64,000 nt of DNA from Cordilura impudica. Its lineage: Eukaryota; Arthropoda; Insecta; Diptera; Scathophagidae. This document shows, in pieces, positions 1 through 11,476 of this stretch; position 1 is the stretch's first letter, and each line of letters starts with the position of its first letter. The DNA lies in NCBI GenBank assembly GCA_963682025.1, contig OY821522.1, positions 27,286,677 through 27,350,676 on the forward strand, written 5' to 3'. The notes beneath the pieces were generated by a model. It saw only the letters and a list, made by a program, of their open reading frames with translations, was not told the origin of the DNA and searched no databases. Position numbers and translations under genes: made by a program.

Positions 1-3000
1 ATTAAAAATTAAAAATTAAAAATTAAAAATTAAAAATTAAAATTAAAAATTAAAAATTAAAAATTAAAAATTAAAAATTAAAAATTAAAAATTAAAAATT
101 AAAAATTAAAAATTAAAAATTAAAAATTAAAAATTACAAATTAAAAATTAAAATTAAAAATTAAAAATTAAAAATTAAAAATTAAAAATTAAAAATTAAA
201 AATTAAAAATTAAAAAATTAAAAATTAAAAATTAAAAATTAAAAATTAAAAATTAAAAATTAAAAATTAAAAATTAAAAATTAAAAATTAAAAATTAAAA
301 ATTAAAAATTAAAAATTAAAAATTAAAAATTAAAAATTAAAAATTAAAAATTAAAAATTAAAAATTAAAATTAAAAATTAAAAATTAAAAATTAAAAATT
401 AAAAATTAAAAATTAAAAATTAAAAATTAAAAATTAAAAATTAAAAATTAAAATTAAAAATTAAAAAATAAAATTAAAAATTAAAAATTAAAAATTAAAA
501 ATTAAAAATTAAAAATTAAAAATTAAAAATTAAAAATTAAAAATTAAAAATTAAAAATTAAAAATTAAAAATTAAAAATTAAAAATTAAAAATTAAAAAT
601 TAAAAATTAAAAATTAAAAATTAAAAATTAAAAATTAAAAATTAAAAATTAAAAATTAAAAATTAAAAATTAAAAATTAAAAATTAAAAATTAAAAATTA
701 AAAATTAAAAATTAAAAATTAAAAATTAAAAATTAAAAATTAAAAATTAAAAATTAAAAATTAAAAATTAAAAATTAAAAATTAAAAATTAAAAATTAAA
801 AATTAAAAATTAAAAATTAAAAATTAAAAATTAAAAATTAAAAATTAAAAATTAAAAATTAAAAATTAAAAATTAAAAATTAAAAATTAAAAATTAAAAA
901 TTAAAAATTAAAAATTAAAATTAAAAATTAAAAATTAAAAATTAAAAATTAAAAATTAAATATTAAAAATTAAAAATTAAAATTTAAAAATTAAAAATTA
1001 AAAATTAAAAATTAAAAATTAAAAATTAAAAATTAAAAATTAAAAATAAAAAATTAAAAATTAAAAATTAAAAAATAAAAATTAAAAATTAAAAATTAAA
1101 AATTAAAAATTAAAAATTAAAAATTAAAAATTAAAAATTAAAAATTAAAAATTAAAAATTAAAAATTAAAAATTTTAAATTAAAAATTAAAAATTAAAAA
1201 TTAAAAATTAAAAATTAAAAATTAAAAATTAAAAATTAAAAATTAAAAATTAAAAATTAAAAATTAAAAATTAAAAATTAAAAATTTTAAATTAAAAATT
1301 TAAAATTAAAATTTAAAAATTAAAAATTAAAAATTAAAAATTAAAAATTAAAAACTAAAAATTAAAAATTAAAAATTAAAAATTAAAAATTAAAAATTAA
1401 AAATTAAAAATTAAAAATTAAAAATTAAAAATTAAAAATTAAAAATTAAAAATTAAAAATTAAAAATTAAAAATTAAAAATTAAAAATTAAAAATTAAAA
1501 ATTAAAAATTAAAAATTAAAAATTAAAAATTAAATATTAAAAATTAAAAATTAAAATTTAAAAATTAAAAATTAGAAATTAAAAATTAAAAATAATAAAC
1601 TAAGAATTAAAAATTAAACATTAAAAATTAAAAATTAAAAATTAAAAATTAAAAATTAAAAATTAAAAATTAAAAATTAAAAATTAAAAATTAAAAATTA
1701 AAAATTAAAATTAAAAATTAAAAATCAAAAATTAAAAATTAAAAATTAAAAATTAAAAGTTAAAAATTAAAAATTAAAAATTAAAAATTAAAAATTAAAA
1801 ATTAAAAATTAAAAATTAAAAATTAAAAATGAAAAATTAGAAATTAAAAATTAAAATTAAAAATTAAAAATTAAGAATTAAAAATTAAAAATTAAAAATT
1901 AAAAATTAAAAATTAAAAATTAAAAATTAAAAATTAAAAATTAAAAATTAAAAATTAAAAATTAAAAATTAAAAATTAAAAATTAAAAATTAAAAATTAA
2001 AAATTAAAAATTAAAAATTAAAAATTAAAAATTAAAAATTAAAAATTAAAAATTAAAAATTAAAAATTAAAAATTAAAAATGAAAAATGAAAAATTAAAA
2101 AATAAAAATTAAAAATTAAAAATTAAAAATTAAAAATTAAAAATTAAAAATTAAAAATTAAAAATTAAAAATTAAAAATAAAAAATTAAAAATTAAAAAT
2201 TAAAAATTAAAAATTAAAAATTAAAAATTAAAAATTAAAAATTAAAAATTAAAAATTAAAAATTAAAAATTAAAAATTAAAACTTAAAAATTAAAAATTA
2301 AAAATTAAAAATTAAATATTAAAAATTAAAAATTAAAAATTAAAAATTAAAATTTAAAAATTAAAAATTAAAAATTAAAAATTAAAAATTTAAAATTTAA
2401 AATTTAAAACTAAAAATTAAAAATTAAAAATTAAAAATTAAGAATTAAAAATTAAAAATTAAAAATTAAAAATTAAAAATTAAAAATTAAAAATTAAAAA
2501 TTAAAAATTAAAAATTAAAAATTAAAAATTAAAAATTAAAAATTAAAAATTAAAAATTAAAAATTAAAAATTAAAAATTAAAAATTAAAAATTAAAAATT
2601 AAAAATTAAAAATTAAAAATTAAAAATTAAAAATTAAAAATTAAAAATTAAAAATTAAAAATTAAAAAATAAAATTAAAAATTAAAAATTAAAAATTAAA
2701 AATTAAAAATTAAAAATTAAAAATTAAAAATTAAAAATTAAAAATTAAAAATTAAAAATTAAAAATTACAAATTACAAATTAAAAATTAAAAATTAAAAA
2801 TTAAAAATTAAAAATTAAAACTTAAAAACTAAAAATTAAAAATTAAAAATTAAAAATTAAAAATTAAAAATTAAAAATTAAAAATTAAAAATTAAAAATT
2901 AAAAATTAAAAATTAAAAATTAAAAATTAAAAATTAAAAATTAAAAATTAAAAATTAAAAATTAAAAATTAAAAATTAAAAATTAAAAATTAAAAATTAA

Positions 3001-4000
3001 AAATTAAAAATTAAAAATTAAAAATTAAAAATTAAAAATTAAAAATTAAAAATTAAAAATTAAAAATTAAAAATTAAAAATTAAAAATTAAAAATTAAAA
3101 ATTAAAAATTAAAAATTAAAAATTAAAAATTAAAAATTAAAAATAAAAAATTAAAAATTAAAAATTAAAAATTAAAAATTAAAAATTAAAAGTTAAAAAT
3201 TAAAAATTAAAAATTAAAAATTAAAAAATTAAAAATTAAAAATTAAAAATTAAAAATTAAAAATTAAAATTAAAAATTAAAAATTAAAAATTAAAAATTA
3301 AAAATTAAAAATTAAAAATTAAAAATTAAAAATTAAAAATTAAAAATTAAAAATTAAAAATTAAAAATTAAAAATTAAAAATTAAAAATTAAAAATTAAA
3401 AATTAAAAATTAAAAATTAAAAATTAAAAATTAAAAATTAAAAATTAAAAATTAAAATTAAAAATTAAAAATTAAAAATTAAAAATTAAAAATTAAAAAT
3501 TAAAAATTAAAAATTAAAAATTAAAAATTAAAAATTAAAAATTAAAAATTAAAAATTAAAAATTAAAAATTAAAAATTAAAAATTAAAAATTAAAAATTA
3601 AAAATTAAAAATTAAAAATTAAAAATTAAAAATTAAAAATTAAAATTAAAAATTAAAAATTAAAAATTAAAAAATAAAATTAAAAATTGAAAATTAAAAA
3701 TTAAAAATTAAAAATTAAAAATTAAAAATTAAAAATTATAAATTAAAAATTAAAAATTAAAATTAAAAATTAAAAATTAAAAATTAAAAATTAAAAATTA
3801 AAAATTAAAAATTAAAAATTAAAAATTAAAAATTAAAAATTAAAAATTAAAAATTAAAAATTAAAAATTAAAAATTAAAAATTAAAAATTAAAAATTAAA
3901 AATTAAAAATTAAAAATTAAAAATTAAAAATTAAAAATTAAAAATTAAAAATTACAAACTAAAAATTAAAAATTAAAAATTAAAAATTAAAAATTAAAAA
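1..4000. repeat. Satellite array of the 7-bp unit TTAAAAA
   Basis: The whole stretch is an almost pure tandem array of the heptamer TTAAAAA, with scattered 6-bp variants (TTAAAA) and single-base changes such as AAATTACAAA or AAATGAAAA. Variants are sparse and mostly single, which suggests ongoing homogenisation. The array starts at base 1 and runs into the assembly gap, so its true length is unknown. Simple AT-rich satellites of this kind are typical of fly heterochromatin. It contains no gene. Confidence 0.97.
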
Positions 4001-4200
4001 NNNNNNNNNNNNNNNNNNNNNNNNNNNNNNNNNNNNNNNNNNNNNNNNNNNNNNNNNNNNNNNNNNNNNNNNNNNNNNNNNNNNNNNNNNNNNNNNNNNN
4101 NNNNNNNNNNNNNNNNNNNNNNNNNNNNNNNNNNNNNNNNNNNNNNNNNNNNNNNNNNNNNNNNNNNNNNNNNNNNNNNNNNNNNNNNNNNNNNNNNNNN
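4001..4200. other. Assembly gap (200 N)
   Basis: Two hundred consecutive N. The round length suggests a fixed-size scaffold gap rather than a measured one. It hides the junction between the satellite and the Harbinger transposon, including that transposon's left terminal inverted repeat. Confidence 0.99.
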
Positions 4201-4296
4201 GTAAATAGTCGTAACCAGCTGATTTTTATAAACAAACAAATTGGCGGAAAGTATTGAACCAAAAAATTTGCACAAAAAGACAAAAAGATAAAAATA

Positions 4297-4900
4297 ATGG
4301 AAAGTAATGAAAGCTCACCATCTTTTAAAAAAATTCAATGTACGTACAAACAAAATAAATGATTTTTGTATAAAATAATCAATAAATTTCGTTTCAGTGT
4401 GGTCGGATGGGGAAACTCGGAAGCTACTAGATTTATATGTGAACTACATGTCTGAAGTTGGACCTATGAAAAGGTTCAAGACCAAAAAAGACATGTGGGA
4501 GAAGATCGGAATCGAAATTACAAACAAGACGGCAAAACAATGCGATGAACGGTATAAAACCGTTTTAAAAAGAAAAAAGGTGGCAGTAGAGAACAACCAC
4601 ACTTCTGGCTCAAAAAGAAAGCAAGTCGATTTTGAAGACGAGTTGATAAAAATCTGTTTATTAGATGACTCAATCGAACCGGAGATTCAAATAAGCAGTC
4701 AGAAATGCATTAAAGTTGAGAAAAGTGCTAATAGAAAAGTTGAATACACAAAGATAAAGAAAAAGACAGTTCCGGAGGCGTTGTTAGAAATTGCAGATAG
4801 AAAAGAGGAAGCTAGAGAAAGACGCCATAAAGAAAGAATTAATATTGCGGAGGAAGTGCTGTCCGTTCTTAAAGAACTATTGGACAAAAAAGAAAAATAG
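4297..4900 (+). CDS. Harbinger SANT/Myb-like DNA-binding protein, two exons, intact
   Basis: In PIF/Harbinger transposons the second gene encodes a Myb/SANT (trihelix-like) protein that binds the transposon DNA and helps bring the transposase into the nucleus. Proposed exons are 4297-4339 and 4398-4900, with a 58-bp intron that has a GTACGT donor and a TTTCAG acceptor. Splicing gives 181 residues without a stop. The start ATG at 4297 is chosen because the spliced frame joins smoothly into the first SANT tryptophan (residue 16, motif LWSDGETRKLL). A second tryptophan lies in KKDMWEKIG near residue 46, and CDERYKTVLKRKK follows as helix 3. The C-terminal third is lysine/glutamate-rich and probably a coiled coil (EALLEIADRKEEARERR). 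The splice sites are inferred from sequence only. The family assignment also rests on the convergent transposase gene. Confidence 0.83.
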
Positions 4901-5039
4901 CTTAACATACGTTTATACGTATTTTTTTTGTTCATAATCGTTTTTTAGTTATAAAAACCATACATAAAAATTCCTTTTTATTTATTTTTAATGAAATACC
5001 TTTAACAAAACTGAAGTACCTTTAATAAAACTAAAATAT

Positions 5040-6351
5040 TTAAGTTGTTTGATTATATAAAATAGTTTTTATTTCATTTCTTTTTATTTGTCCCAATTGT
5101 GTTAACAAATTTTCGCGTCTATCTTCGTCGAAAGTATCGGAACTAACAATGGATTCGCTGATGGTTTCTTCATCACAAAAATCTTCTCTATCAATACAAA
5201 TGTTGTGAAGAACACACGTTGCAATGATAAATTGTGCCATAGTTTCTACATTATGAAAATCTAATCGTAATAACTGACGAAAACGACCTTTTAGTGCACC
5301 AAAAGCGTTCTCTATCTTCACACGGGTCCGGCAAAATTTTAAATTATAATTTTTTTCCATATCATCTAAATTCCCATAATCACGAAACGGTGTCAGAAGG
5401 TATTCCCTCGATGGGTACGCCGAATCTCCCAGCAAATGGTAATTTGGTGAACACATATTTGGCAAATCTTTTCCAATAAATGACATCTTTAAAATCCTCG
5501 AGTCATGTATTTTACTGGGAACACCTGTGTATACGTCCAGGAACCGCAACCTTGAATCACATATACCCTGAAGTGTTAATGATATAGTATCATGTCTATT
5601 GGCATATGTGGAACGTATTTTGTGTTTTGGTGTTCTGACGGATATATAGCTTCCATCTATACAACCCAAAACATTTGGAAAACCGGAAATCTAAAAAACA
5701 AAATTTTCAAATAAATAATTTTTATAAAATAGTAAATGCTAACAAACCTTTTCAAATTCTTTGGCAATCACTTCTTTTTCAGCATTTGATTTTGGAAACT
5801 TTATAACATCTGGAGCGACTTCATTCAATAGAAATTGAACCACCTTTTTGAAGGCTGCATGTAGGTTTGACAAAGACATATCAAAAACATTCGCCACTTC
5901 TCTAAATGTGGTTTTGTTGCCGCTAAACCTAAAAACACAATCTTTATTTCATAGATTTCGTATATTTCTGTCAGCTTACCACAAAAACGAAATGACCTGT
6001 GTTTCTACAGTTGATTGTTTTCTTCCTCCTTGATACGTTCTTCCCGTTCTTGATATGGAATACCTGTGTATAAGGTACATGGCACTGTCTCGACTAAGCC
6101 GCAAATTTTTCTTAAACTGAAAAGAAATGAAATCATGTTTCAAATTCGAAAGTCTTTGGATATTGATATTTACTTACATCGATTTCAGAGTATTGGTGAA
6201 TTACATTTTCAATAAAGTTTTTCACACGCGGTAAATGGTTTCGTTCCACTAGCATTGATTCCATTTCATCATCATCTGATGAAGAAGATGAGTCCAACAA
6301 GTCTTGAATTACTTTGTTGAAACATAAGGCAGCAGTATTTGTTGTTTCCAT
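5040..6351 (-). CDS. Harbinger (HARBI1-like) DDE transposase, four exons, intact
   Basis: Nuclease of the DDE_Tnp_4 family that cuts and inserts Harbinger transposons. The minus-strand exons are 6351-6178, 6116-5980, 5928-5748 and 5690-5040. The three introns (61, 51 and 57 bp) have GT-AG ends (donors GTAAGT, GTAAGC, GTTTGT). The spliced frame is 1143 bases and gives 380 residues, close to the roughly 350 of HARBI1. The first exon is acidic and serine-rich (DSSSSSDDDE). Residues from about 60 to 170 are the helix-turn-helix-like N-terminal part (FREVANVFDMS). Candidate catalytic residues are D176 in GCIDGSYI, D253 in GDSAYP and E291 in ENAFGALKGRFRQL. All frames close across the introns with no stop, so this copy may still encode a functional enzyme. 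The ATG at 6351 opens the frame and no upstream in-frame start competes with it. Confidence 0.9.
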
Positions 6352-7072
6352 TTTTGCGCAACAAATAAATTTTTAAGAAAATGGAAAATACAAATTCTTC
6401 TTCTTGAAAATAAAATAATAAAGTCAGCTGTTAAAATATGCAACTTTGCCACCCTCTCATAAAATTGAGGGCAAATATGTGACATTTTTTCCCATTTTTA
6501 GGGTAACATTTATAGAAAAGAACACGTTGCCCGTTCACAGAGTCGCATAATTTTTAGAAAAGAACACAAAAAAGACAATTTTAGGGCAAAGGGCAAAATA
6601 TTGGCAACATTTTAGTCAGAAAAGAAAACGCCATTAGTTACCATACCTTCAGCACGGTAACTAAATGGTAACATTAAACCATTTTAATTAACGGCAACAA
6701 TATCCACACACACCGAACTTTAGCGTGAGAAACATTTATTTCTCAAACTGCAATACAATACAGTTATGTTTAGTTTATTTAATTCACCTGTGTGGAAATC
6801 TGCTGTGCTTGCAGATTCCCACACACATTTAATTGTATTCTAGAGTAAGTTAGAATTTAAGTACAATTTGAAAAATTAATCAAAAAATAAACGTGAACAG
6901 AAACAGTCGCACAAGCGGCTGTTCAAAACGAAAATTAAAGTGTTTTAATATAAAAACATAATCTTAAAAAATAATCTTAAGAGCAAAGCTATGGCCAGAA
7001 TTACTGTTAAACATGTACAATCTATGTTTCGAAGAAAGTGTCTTTCCCAGTGGCTGGTAAAAACAAACTCTA
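6352..7072. other. Non-coding stretch: probable Harbinger right flank, then unassigned AT-rich DNA
   Basis: No credible gene. The first part is probably the transposase 5' leader and transposon end. The later part (about 6700-7072) is AT-rich and contains a strong hairpin at 6789-6825. It ends where the LINE reverse transcriptase similarity begins. Confidence 0.5.
6789..6825. repeat. Hairpin-forming inverted repeat (15-bp arms, 7-base loop)
   Basis: TGTGTGGAAATCTGC at 6789-6803 pairs with GCAGATTCCCACACA at 6811-6825 with one mismatch, leaving loop TGTGCTT. It stands out in otherwise AT-rich sequence. Function unknown; it could be a remnant of a palindromic TE terminus. Confidence 0.7.
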
Positions 7073-8241
7073 GTGCTATTGCGAAGAGGAGATAAGCCCT
7101 TAACCGAACCTAGTTCATACAGGCCACTTTGTATGCTGAACACATTGGATAAACTATTTGAGAGCCTTTTACTACTTACACTACAGGACGAGATTGAAAG
7201 ATTAGGAGAACTTTCTCCTAGACAATATGGCTTCCGAAAGGGAAGAAGCACCATACATGTAATTCAGGAAGTTGTGGATATTGCAACAACCGCTAAGAAC
7301 ACAAAAGGTTTTTGTTCCATTATTACTTTAGATGTAAAAAATGCTTTTAATACAGTGAAATGATTCCCTCTACAACATAATGGTAGATTACTTATCCAGA
7401 CGAATCCGCACGTATCAAACAGATATCGGAATGAAGGAATATATTGTGTCAGCAGGTGTGTCACAGGGATCAGCCTACTGAACATGAGCTTACAAAACGG
7501 AGCGAAGATAATCGCTTATGCTGACGATATTCCTTTGGTCGTGTCACACACTATACCCAAAATGATAGAGATTTTGACGCATGATAGCATCAGCCGGTGC
7601 GTTAGATGGCTGGGTGAACATGGTCTGAAGCTTGCCACTGTGTTTGATATACCAAAACTCGAAATAAGGAATAACATCGTAGACTTCATTCGCAGTTTAC
7701 GATACTTGAGTATACAATTGGATGACAAACTGAAATTGAAAGAGCACGAATATTCTACGTGATAGGGCGCTGAGAACTGCATCTACATTGGCTAGGATAA
7801 TGCCCAACATAAGAGCACCCAAGGATTCCACTAGAAGATTTATAAATTGTATTATACATTCGCAAATACTGTACGCGGCTCCAACACTAGTAACAGCAAC
7901 AAATCGAAAATATACAACTGAGCAACTATTAAAGCCACTACGAATAAGTGCTTTAAGGATTATATCAGCATATCGCACTGTTTCTATAGGTGCTACCCTT
8001 TTGCTGGCTGGTATTCCTCCGGTAGATCTACTACTTAAGGAAAGTGCTAAAAATCTGGCACAAGTCACAAATGCTTCCAGGAGAAACTACTGTGCGTAAT
8101 AATGTTAAAAGAGAAGCACGACAAACGGTATTGAGACAATGGCAAGAACGCTGGGAAAGAGACGATAAAGCTAGATGGACCTATAGACTAATGCCGAACA
8201 TTACTAAATGGTTGGAGAGAAGACACGGGGCCACTAGATAA
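7073..8241 (+). pseudogene. R1-clade-like non-LTR retrotransposon (LINE) reverse transcriptase, broken
   Basis: Part of a LINE second reading frame; the intact protein copies element RNA at the target site. Three overlapping frames carry consecutive reverse transcriptase pieces. 7073-7363 has the fingers/palm motifs SYRPLCMLNTLDKLFE and RQYGFRKGRSTIHVI, then TLDVKNAFNTV. 7484-7762 has the catalytic AYADD box and the thumb. 7788-8241 has the C-terminal part (SQILYAAPTL, then RWTYRLMPNITKWLERRHG). Frameshifts separate them, and the sequence between about 7363 and 7484 is shortened, losing most of the block before AYADD. The endonuclease, the first reading frame and a clear 3' end are absent. 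The style fits the R1 group, but other LINE clades remain possible. Not functional. Confidence 0.82.
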
Positions 8242-9674
8242 TAGCGCGCTATCACTACGTCCATTTAAAAAAAAGGGTGGATAGATAGGCAATAGGGCTG
8301 GGCTCAGGCTACCATGGGGGTCAGCAGGTGGCAGATAGCTGCACGGCATACAGATATGTAGGTTTGCTGCGATTTATAAGCTGTCCCTGACCAAAAGGAG
8401 CAGGGTCTGATGACGTACTGTCAAAAGGTACAAGGGACCAGAAAAGACACTGTGACATGACGAAGAATGCCGCCATAAAAGAGGTATTCCACCACATGTG
8501 GTGCCCTCAAGAGAGGTGCAAATGGAAAAGTGACGCCTTCGTGGATCCTCCAGTAACTTCAACCCAGAAACTCTGACCCATATTGGGCGGCTATGTGGGT
8601 GGCTATGTGGTGGACCATATTTTGAGAAGGCGGCCAAAAATAATTTCTTTATGGTTACCGATTTTAAAGTTATGTTATTCATTTGAAAGTAAATAACAGT
8701 GAACTTCGGGAGCCAAAAAATTGCGACTCAATTTCAACTATATCATAGCGAACATGGTCTTCGAAAACAGACTTTCTCATTATTTTGCTAAAATTAAAAA
8801 TTTCTTTGTAAATTTTATTTTTAAGTGACTGTAACTTTTTTGTCTTAAAAGATTTTAAAGTAAAATAAATATTATATAGTTTTGTAAATTCTAACTATTA
8901 ATGTTAAAAATATAGTCACTGACATGTTTAGAAATTATATATATCGATACTTTATTATACGGATCGACTCAAAATTACTTTCTGAGTCGATTTAACGATG
9001 TCCGTCCTTCCGTCTGTGTGTTATGAAGACAAAAGTTGGTCGTACCGGTGTATTTTTTTTGCGTGAGTTTATATGTATTTTATACTGGCATAAAAAGGAA
9101 ACTGCAGAGTTGACACGAGTTTTTATACTCGTATACTTATATAAAAGGTTTGAGACATAAACCGCTTAATTGTTAAATTATATTAATGGGTAAAATCTTT
9201 TTTATTTTGACATGTAAATTTACATAGGTATTTCTCAAAAACATTAATAGTCGGACCTTGAGTTATATAGTTTAAATAACTGACAAAATGGGAAAAAAAT
9301 TTAAAAAACAGGTAAATGGTAAAAAAAAAACTATTACGACACACGCTTTTAAGATATCAGCACGTATGCTTCACCTTGTAAAAGGGGTAAGGATCTTGGT
9401 TTTTTAAGCTTCAAAAAGTGGAAATAAGGGATAAAAAATTTTATTTTACATAATTGCTAGAAAGAGTATTTATAATAACATTACAATTATTATTCATTAC
9501 AGTTTGAACAATGGCTCAGTACTGCTATAGACATCTCGCTGACATTTATTATCAACAAAAAGATGTAGGCGATATATTTTTGCACATACTTTAAGAATTG
9601 TACCCTGCAAGAAATTGAAATACTCAAAGAAAAATTACAACTTTTGCATCATATTTGAAAAATCGGTACATTGA
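8242..9674. other. Unassigned region with degenerate repeat pieces
   Basis: 8242-8690 is less AT-rich and may be a decayed LINE tail, but I cannot align it with confidence. 8690-9674 is AT-rich. It includes a dispersed-repeat-like piece at about 8940-9160 (TCTGAGTCGATTTAACGATG, then GTCCGTCCTTCCGTCTGTG), of a kind that recurs at about 11730-11755. No gene is supported. Confidence 0.5.
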
Positions 9675-10013
9675 ATGCTCTCATATCAAGGCAAAGATGT
9701 ACAAACGTCGCCAAGACTGGTTATTAAAGTAACAACGAAAGTGGAAAAAAGGGCCGACCAGCAAAACCACTTGACAGATGTAGTGAAACATCTCGCAGAA
9801 GCAAGCTGGAGAATATCAATGAAGAAATTGCTCAAAGAATTATTAAGGATTCATTTTTGCACCAAATTCAACCAACACAAAATAAGAAAAATAAAATTGA
9901 AATAATTGAAAAAATAGCAGAAGCGAGCCCAAGGCGCACAAAGAGGATTTTGAAAAGCATTCCTACACAAATTGAAGATAAGAAATTTACTCCAGAAGAA
10001 GCGTTCACTCCAT
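9675..10013 (+). pseudogene. Unrecognised coding-like fragment
   Basis: A lysine/glutamate-rich reading frame is open in pieces: 9675-9905 in one frame, then a better-looking frame through about 9810-10013 (KLENINEEIAQRIIKDSF, then EASPRRTKRILKSIPTQIED). It ends abruptly where the dispersed repeat begins near 10014. I do not recognise the family. It may be a scrap of a TE protein or of a host exon. Confidence 0.3.
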
Positions 10014-10112
10014 TTTTATACCCTCCACCCCAGTGTGCAAAGGGTATATATAAGTTTGTCATTCCGTTTGTAATAATTAGAAATAAAAAAATTCTGGACC
10101 CCATAAAATATA
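10014..10112 (+). repeat. Dispersed intergenic repeat, left half (interrupted by the Tc1-like element)
   Basis: Begins TTTTTATACCCTCCACCCCA, then GGGTATATATAAGTTTGTC and GACCCCATAAAATATA. It resumes after the Tc1-like element at 11707 with ATATATGTGATCC and GAGTTGATCTAGCGATATCC. This order is familiar from a repeat scattered through fly introns and intergenic DNA; I do not name the family. Confidence 0.6.
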
Positions 10113-10336
10113 CACTCCGTTTCACTTATTTAAAGGCTCTAAATATTCCATATTCAGGAGCCTGTATCTCTTGCAATTTTTAACCGATTGCAGAATTTTA
10201 AAATGAAAATGGAAGCTAGACATCGTGAGATATAAAAAAATAATGGTTTCTGAACTAAAGAGCTGTTTTGAGCAATTTATAAAAAAAAGTCCAAAAATGT
10301 GCTATTATTTTGGTTCACTTGAATAAAGGCACTTTA
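10113..10336 (+). repeat. Left terminal inverted repeat of the Tc1-like element
   Basis: About 224 bp, inverted relative to 11477-11704, with scattered mismatches and indels. The outer motif is CACTCCG and the inner end is near GAATAAAGGCACTTTAAC. Confidence 0.9.
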
Positions 10337-10445
10337 ACTAATTTTAATGAAAAACAATTTTTTTTTTAATTTATTTTACTTTATTTAAGAACTATTAGTA
10401 ATGGGTACAACCCCCTTTGTTTTTAATAACTTCAAATATACGGGT

Positions 10446-11380
10446 TTACATTGACAGATAATGAGAATTTATGTAATCCAACGAAATTTGATTCCAAGCA
10501 TCCTTAATGGCCTGAATTAGTGACTGCTTGTCATCAAATTGTCCCCCTCCTTCATAGACCTTACGCGATAACCAACCCCAGGCATTTTCGATAATGTTTA
10601 GATCTGGCGAATAGGGTGGCCAGTCAAGAATATTAACATTTTGGCTTGCAATGAACTCCTTTAGTACTCTGGAGTTGTGTATAGGGGCATTATCCTGTTG
10701 CAATATCCAAGATATGGGACCAAATAGTTCACTGAACTTCGGAAAAGCCGATTTCAATAACGTTTTATATATTTTGCATCAGTCATTTTTGCACTTTGAA
10801 ATTCAAGATCGATGGTGCCATAGTATGTAATAGCACCCCACACCATAACGCCGCCCTCTCGGCTGTGATGTCGGTTCAAAAATCGCTTTTCTTTGCGCAG
10901 ATCATGGAAATAATAGTTGCAGCCATCAGGCCCATCCAAATTAAACTTCTTCTCATTAAACTTCTTCTCAACGGTTCTCCAGTCATTTACATGACCTTTT
11001 TGCTGCACATCCCACACCATGTAGTCCCTTGCGAATTGAAACCGCTTTTCCTTAGGAGGAGCGGCTAGCGGCTTTTTTTGTAATTTCAGGTATTTCAGAT
11101 ACTCACAGCGTACTGATGACTTGCTCGCTTGCACTCCAGCTTGAGCTCTTATTTTTGACACGGATAAGGCAGAATTAGAAGCAATTCTAATGATTTTTCT
11201 TTCCTCATACGTAGATAAAGACAACGAAACCCTTCCTTTAAAAATTTTTCCATACACCTCAGTGTCCTTGATGTAATTATCGACAATTTTTTTAGCTATT
11301 GCGCGGTTAGAATATCCTTCAGAACGGTAAACATCGACTTAAGTTCTTTCCGATAGATTTAAAATTTTTTGTTAAGCCAT
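10446..11380 (-). pseudogene. Tc1/Tc3-like DD34E transposase, broken
   Basis: Cut-and-paste transposase in the intact family. The ATG is at 11380, but stop codons follow early in the N-terminal helix-turn-helix region. 10754-11257 then carries the second DNA-binding half and the start of the catalytic domain (KKFNLDGPDG, then GGVMVWGAITYYG), and 10446-10757 carries the end (QQDNAPIHNS, WPPYSPDLNIIENAWGWL). A one-base frameshift near 10757 separates the two. The later two catalytic residues, D of DNAPIH and E of IIENAW, are present with 34 residues between them. The first catalytic aspartate (SDE in relatives) reads FNE here, so the active site is lost independently of the frame breaks. Confidence 0.9.
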
Positions 11381-11476
11381 TTTGACTCATAAATGATTAA
11401 GATGTAATAAATTGTAATAAACAAACGCTCCCTACAAAAAATCATCGCTTACTTTAAAAATAATAAAAAAAATAAT

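Larger units (their letters stand above)
4201..6700. mobile_element. PIF/Harbinger DNA transposon (left end lost in gap, right end approximate)
   Basis: Two convergent spliced genes, a SANT/Myb-like protein (+) and a HARBI1-like transposase (-), form the standard autonomous PIF/Harbinger gene pair. The genes end 139 bp apart. The left terminus lies in the gap, so terminal inverted repeats and the expected 3-bp TWA target duplication cannot be matched. The right non-coding flank (6352-6700) holds two copies of TTAGAAAAGAACAC-like sequence near 6512 and 6554, which may be subterminal repeats. The 6700 boundary is an estimate. Confidence 0.8.

Noticed and set aside
1..4000. Telomere interpretation of the TTAAAAA array
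   Set aside because: Flies lack simple-repeat telomeres, the unit has no G, and the array is at an arbitrary window edge. Satellite is the simpler reading.
3987..4283. Minus-strand frames crossing the gap
   Set aside because: Most of their length is N, so the open frame is meaningless.
5040..5669. Single-exon 209-residue transposase starting at 5669
   Set aside because: The 5669 codon is an internal TTG inside the catalytic domain. The spliced four-exon model restores the missing N-terminal half.
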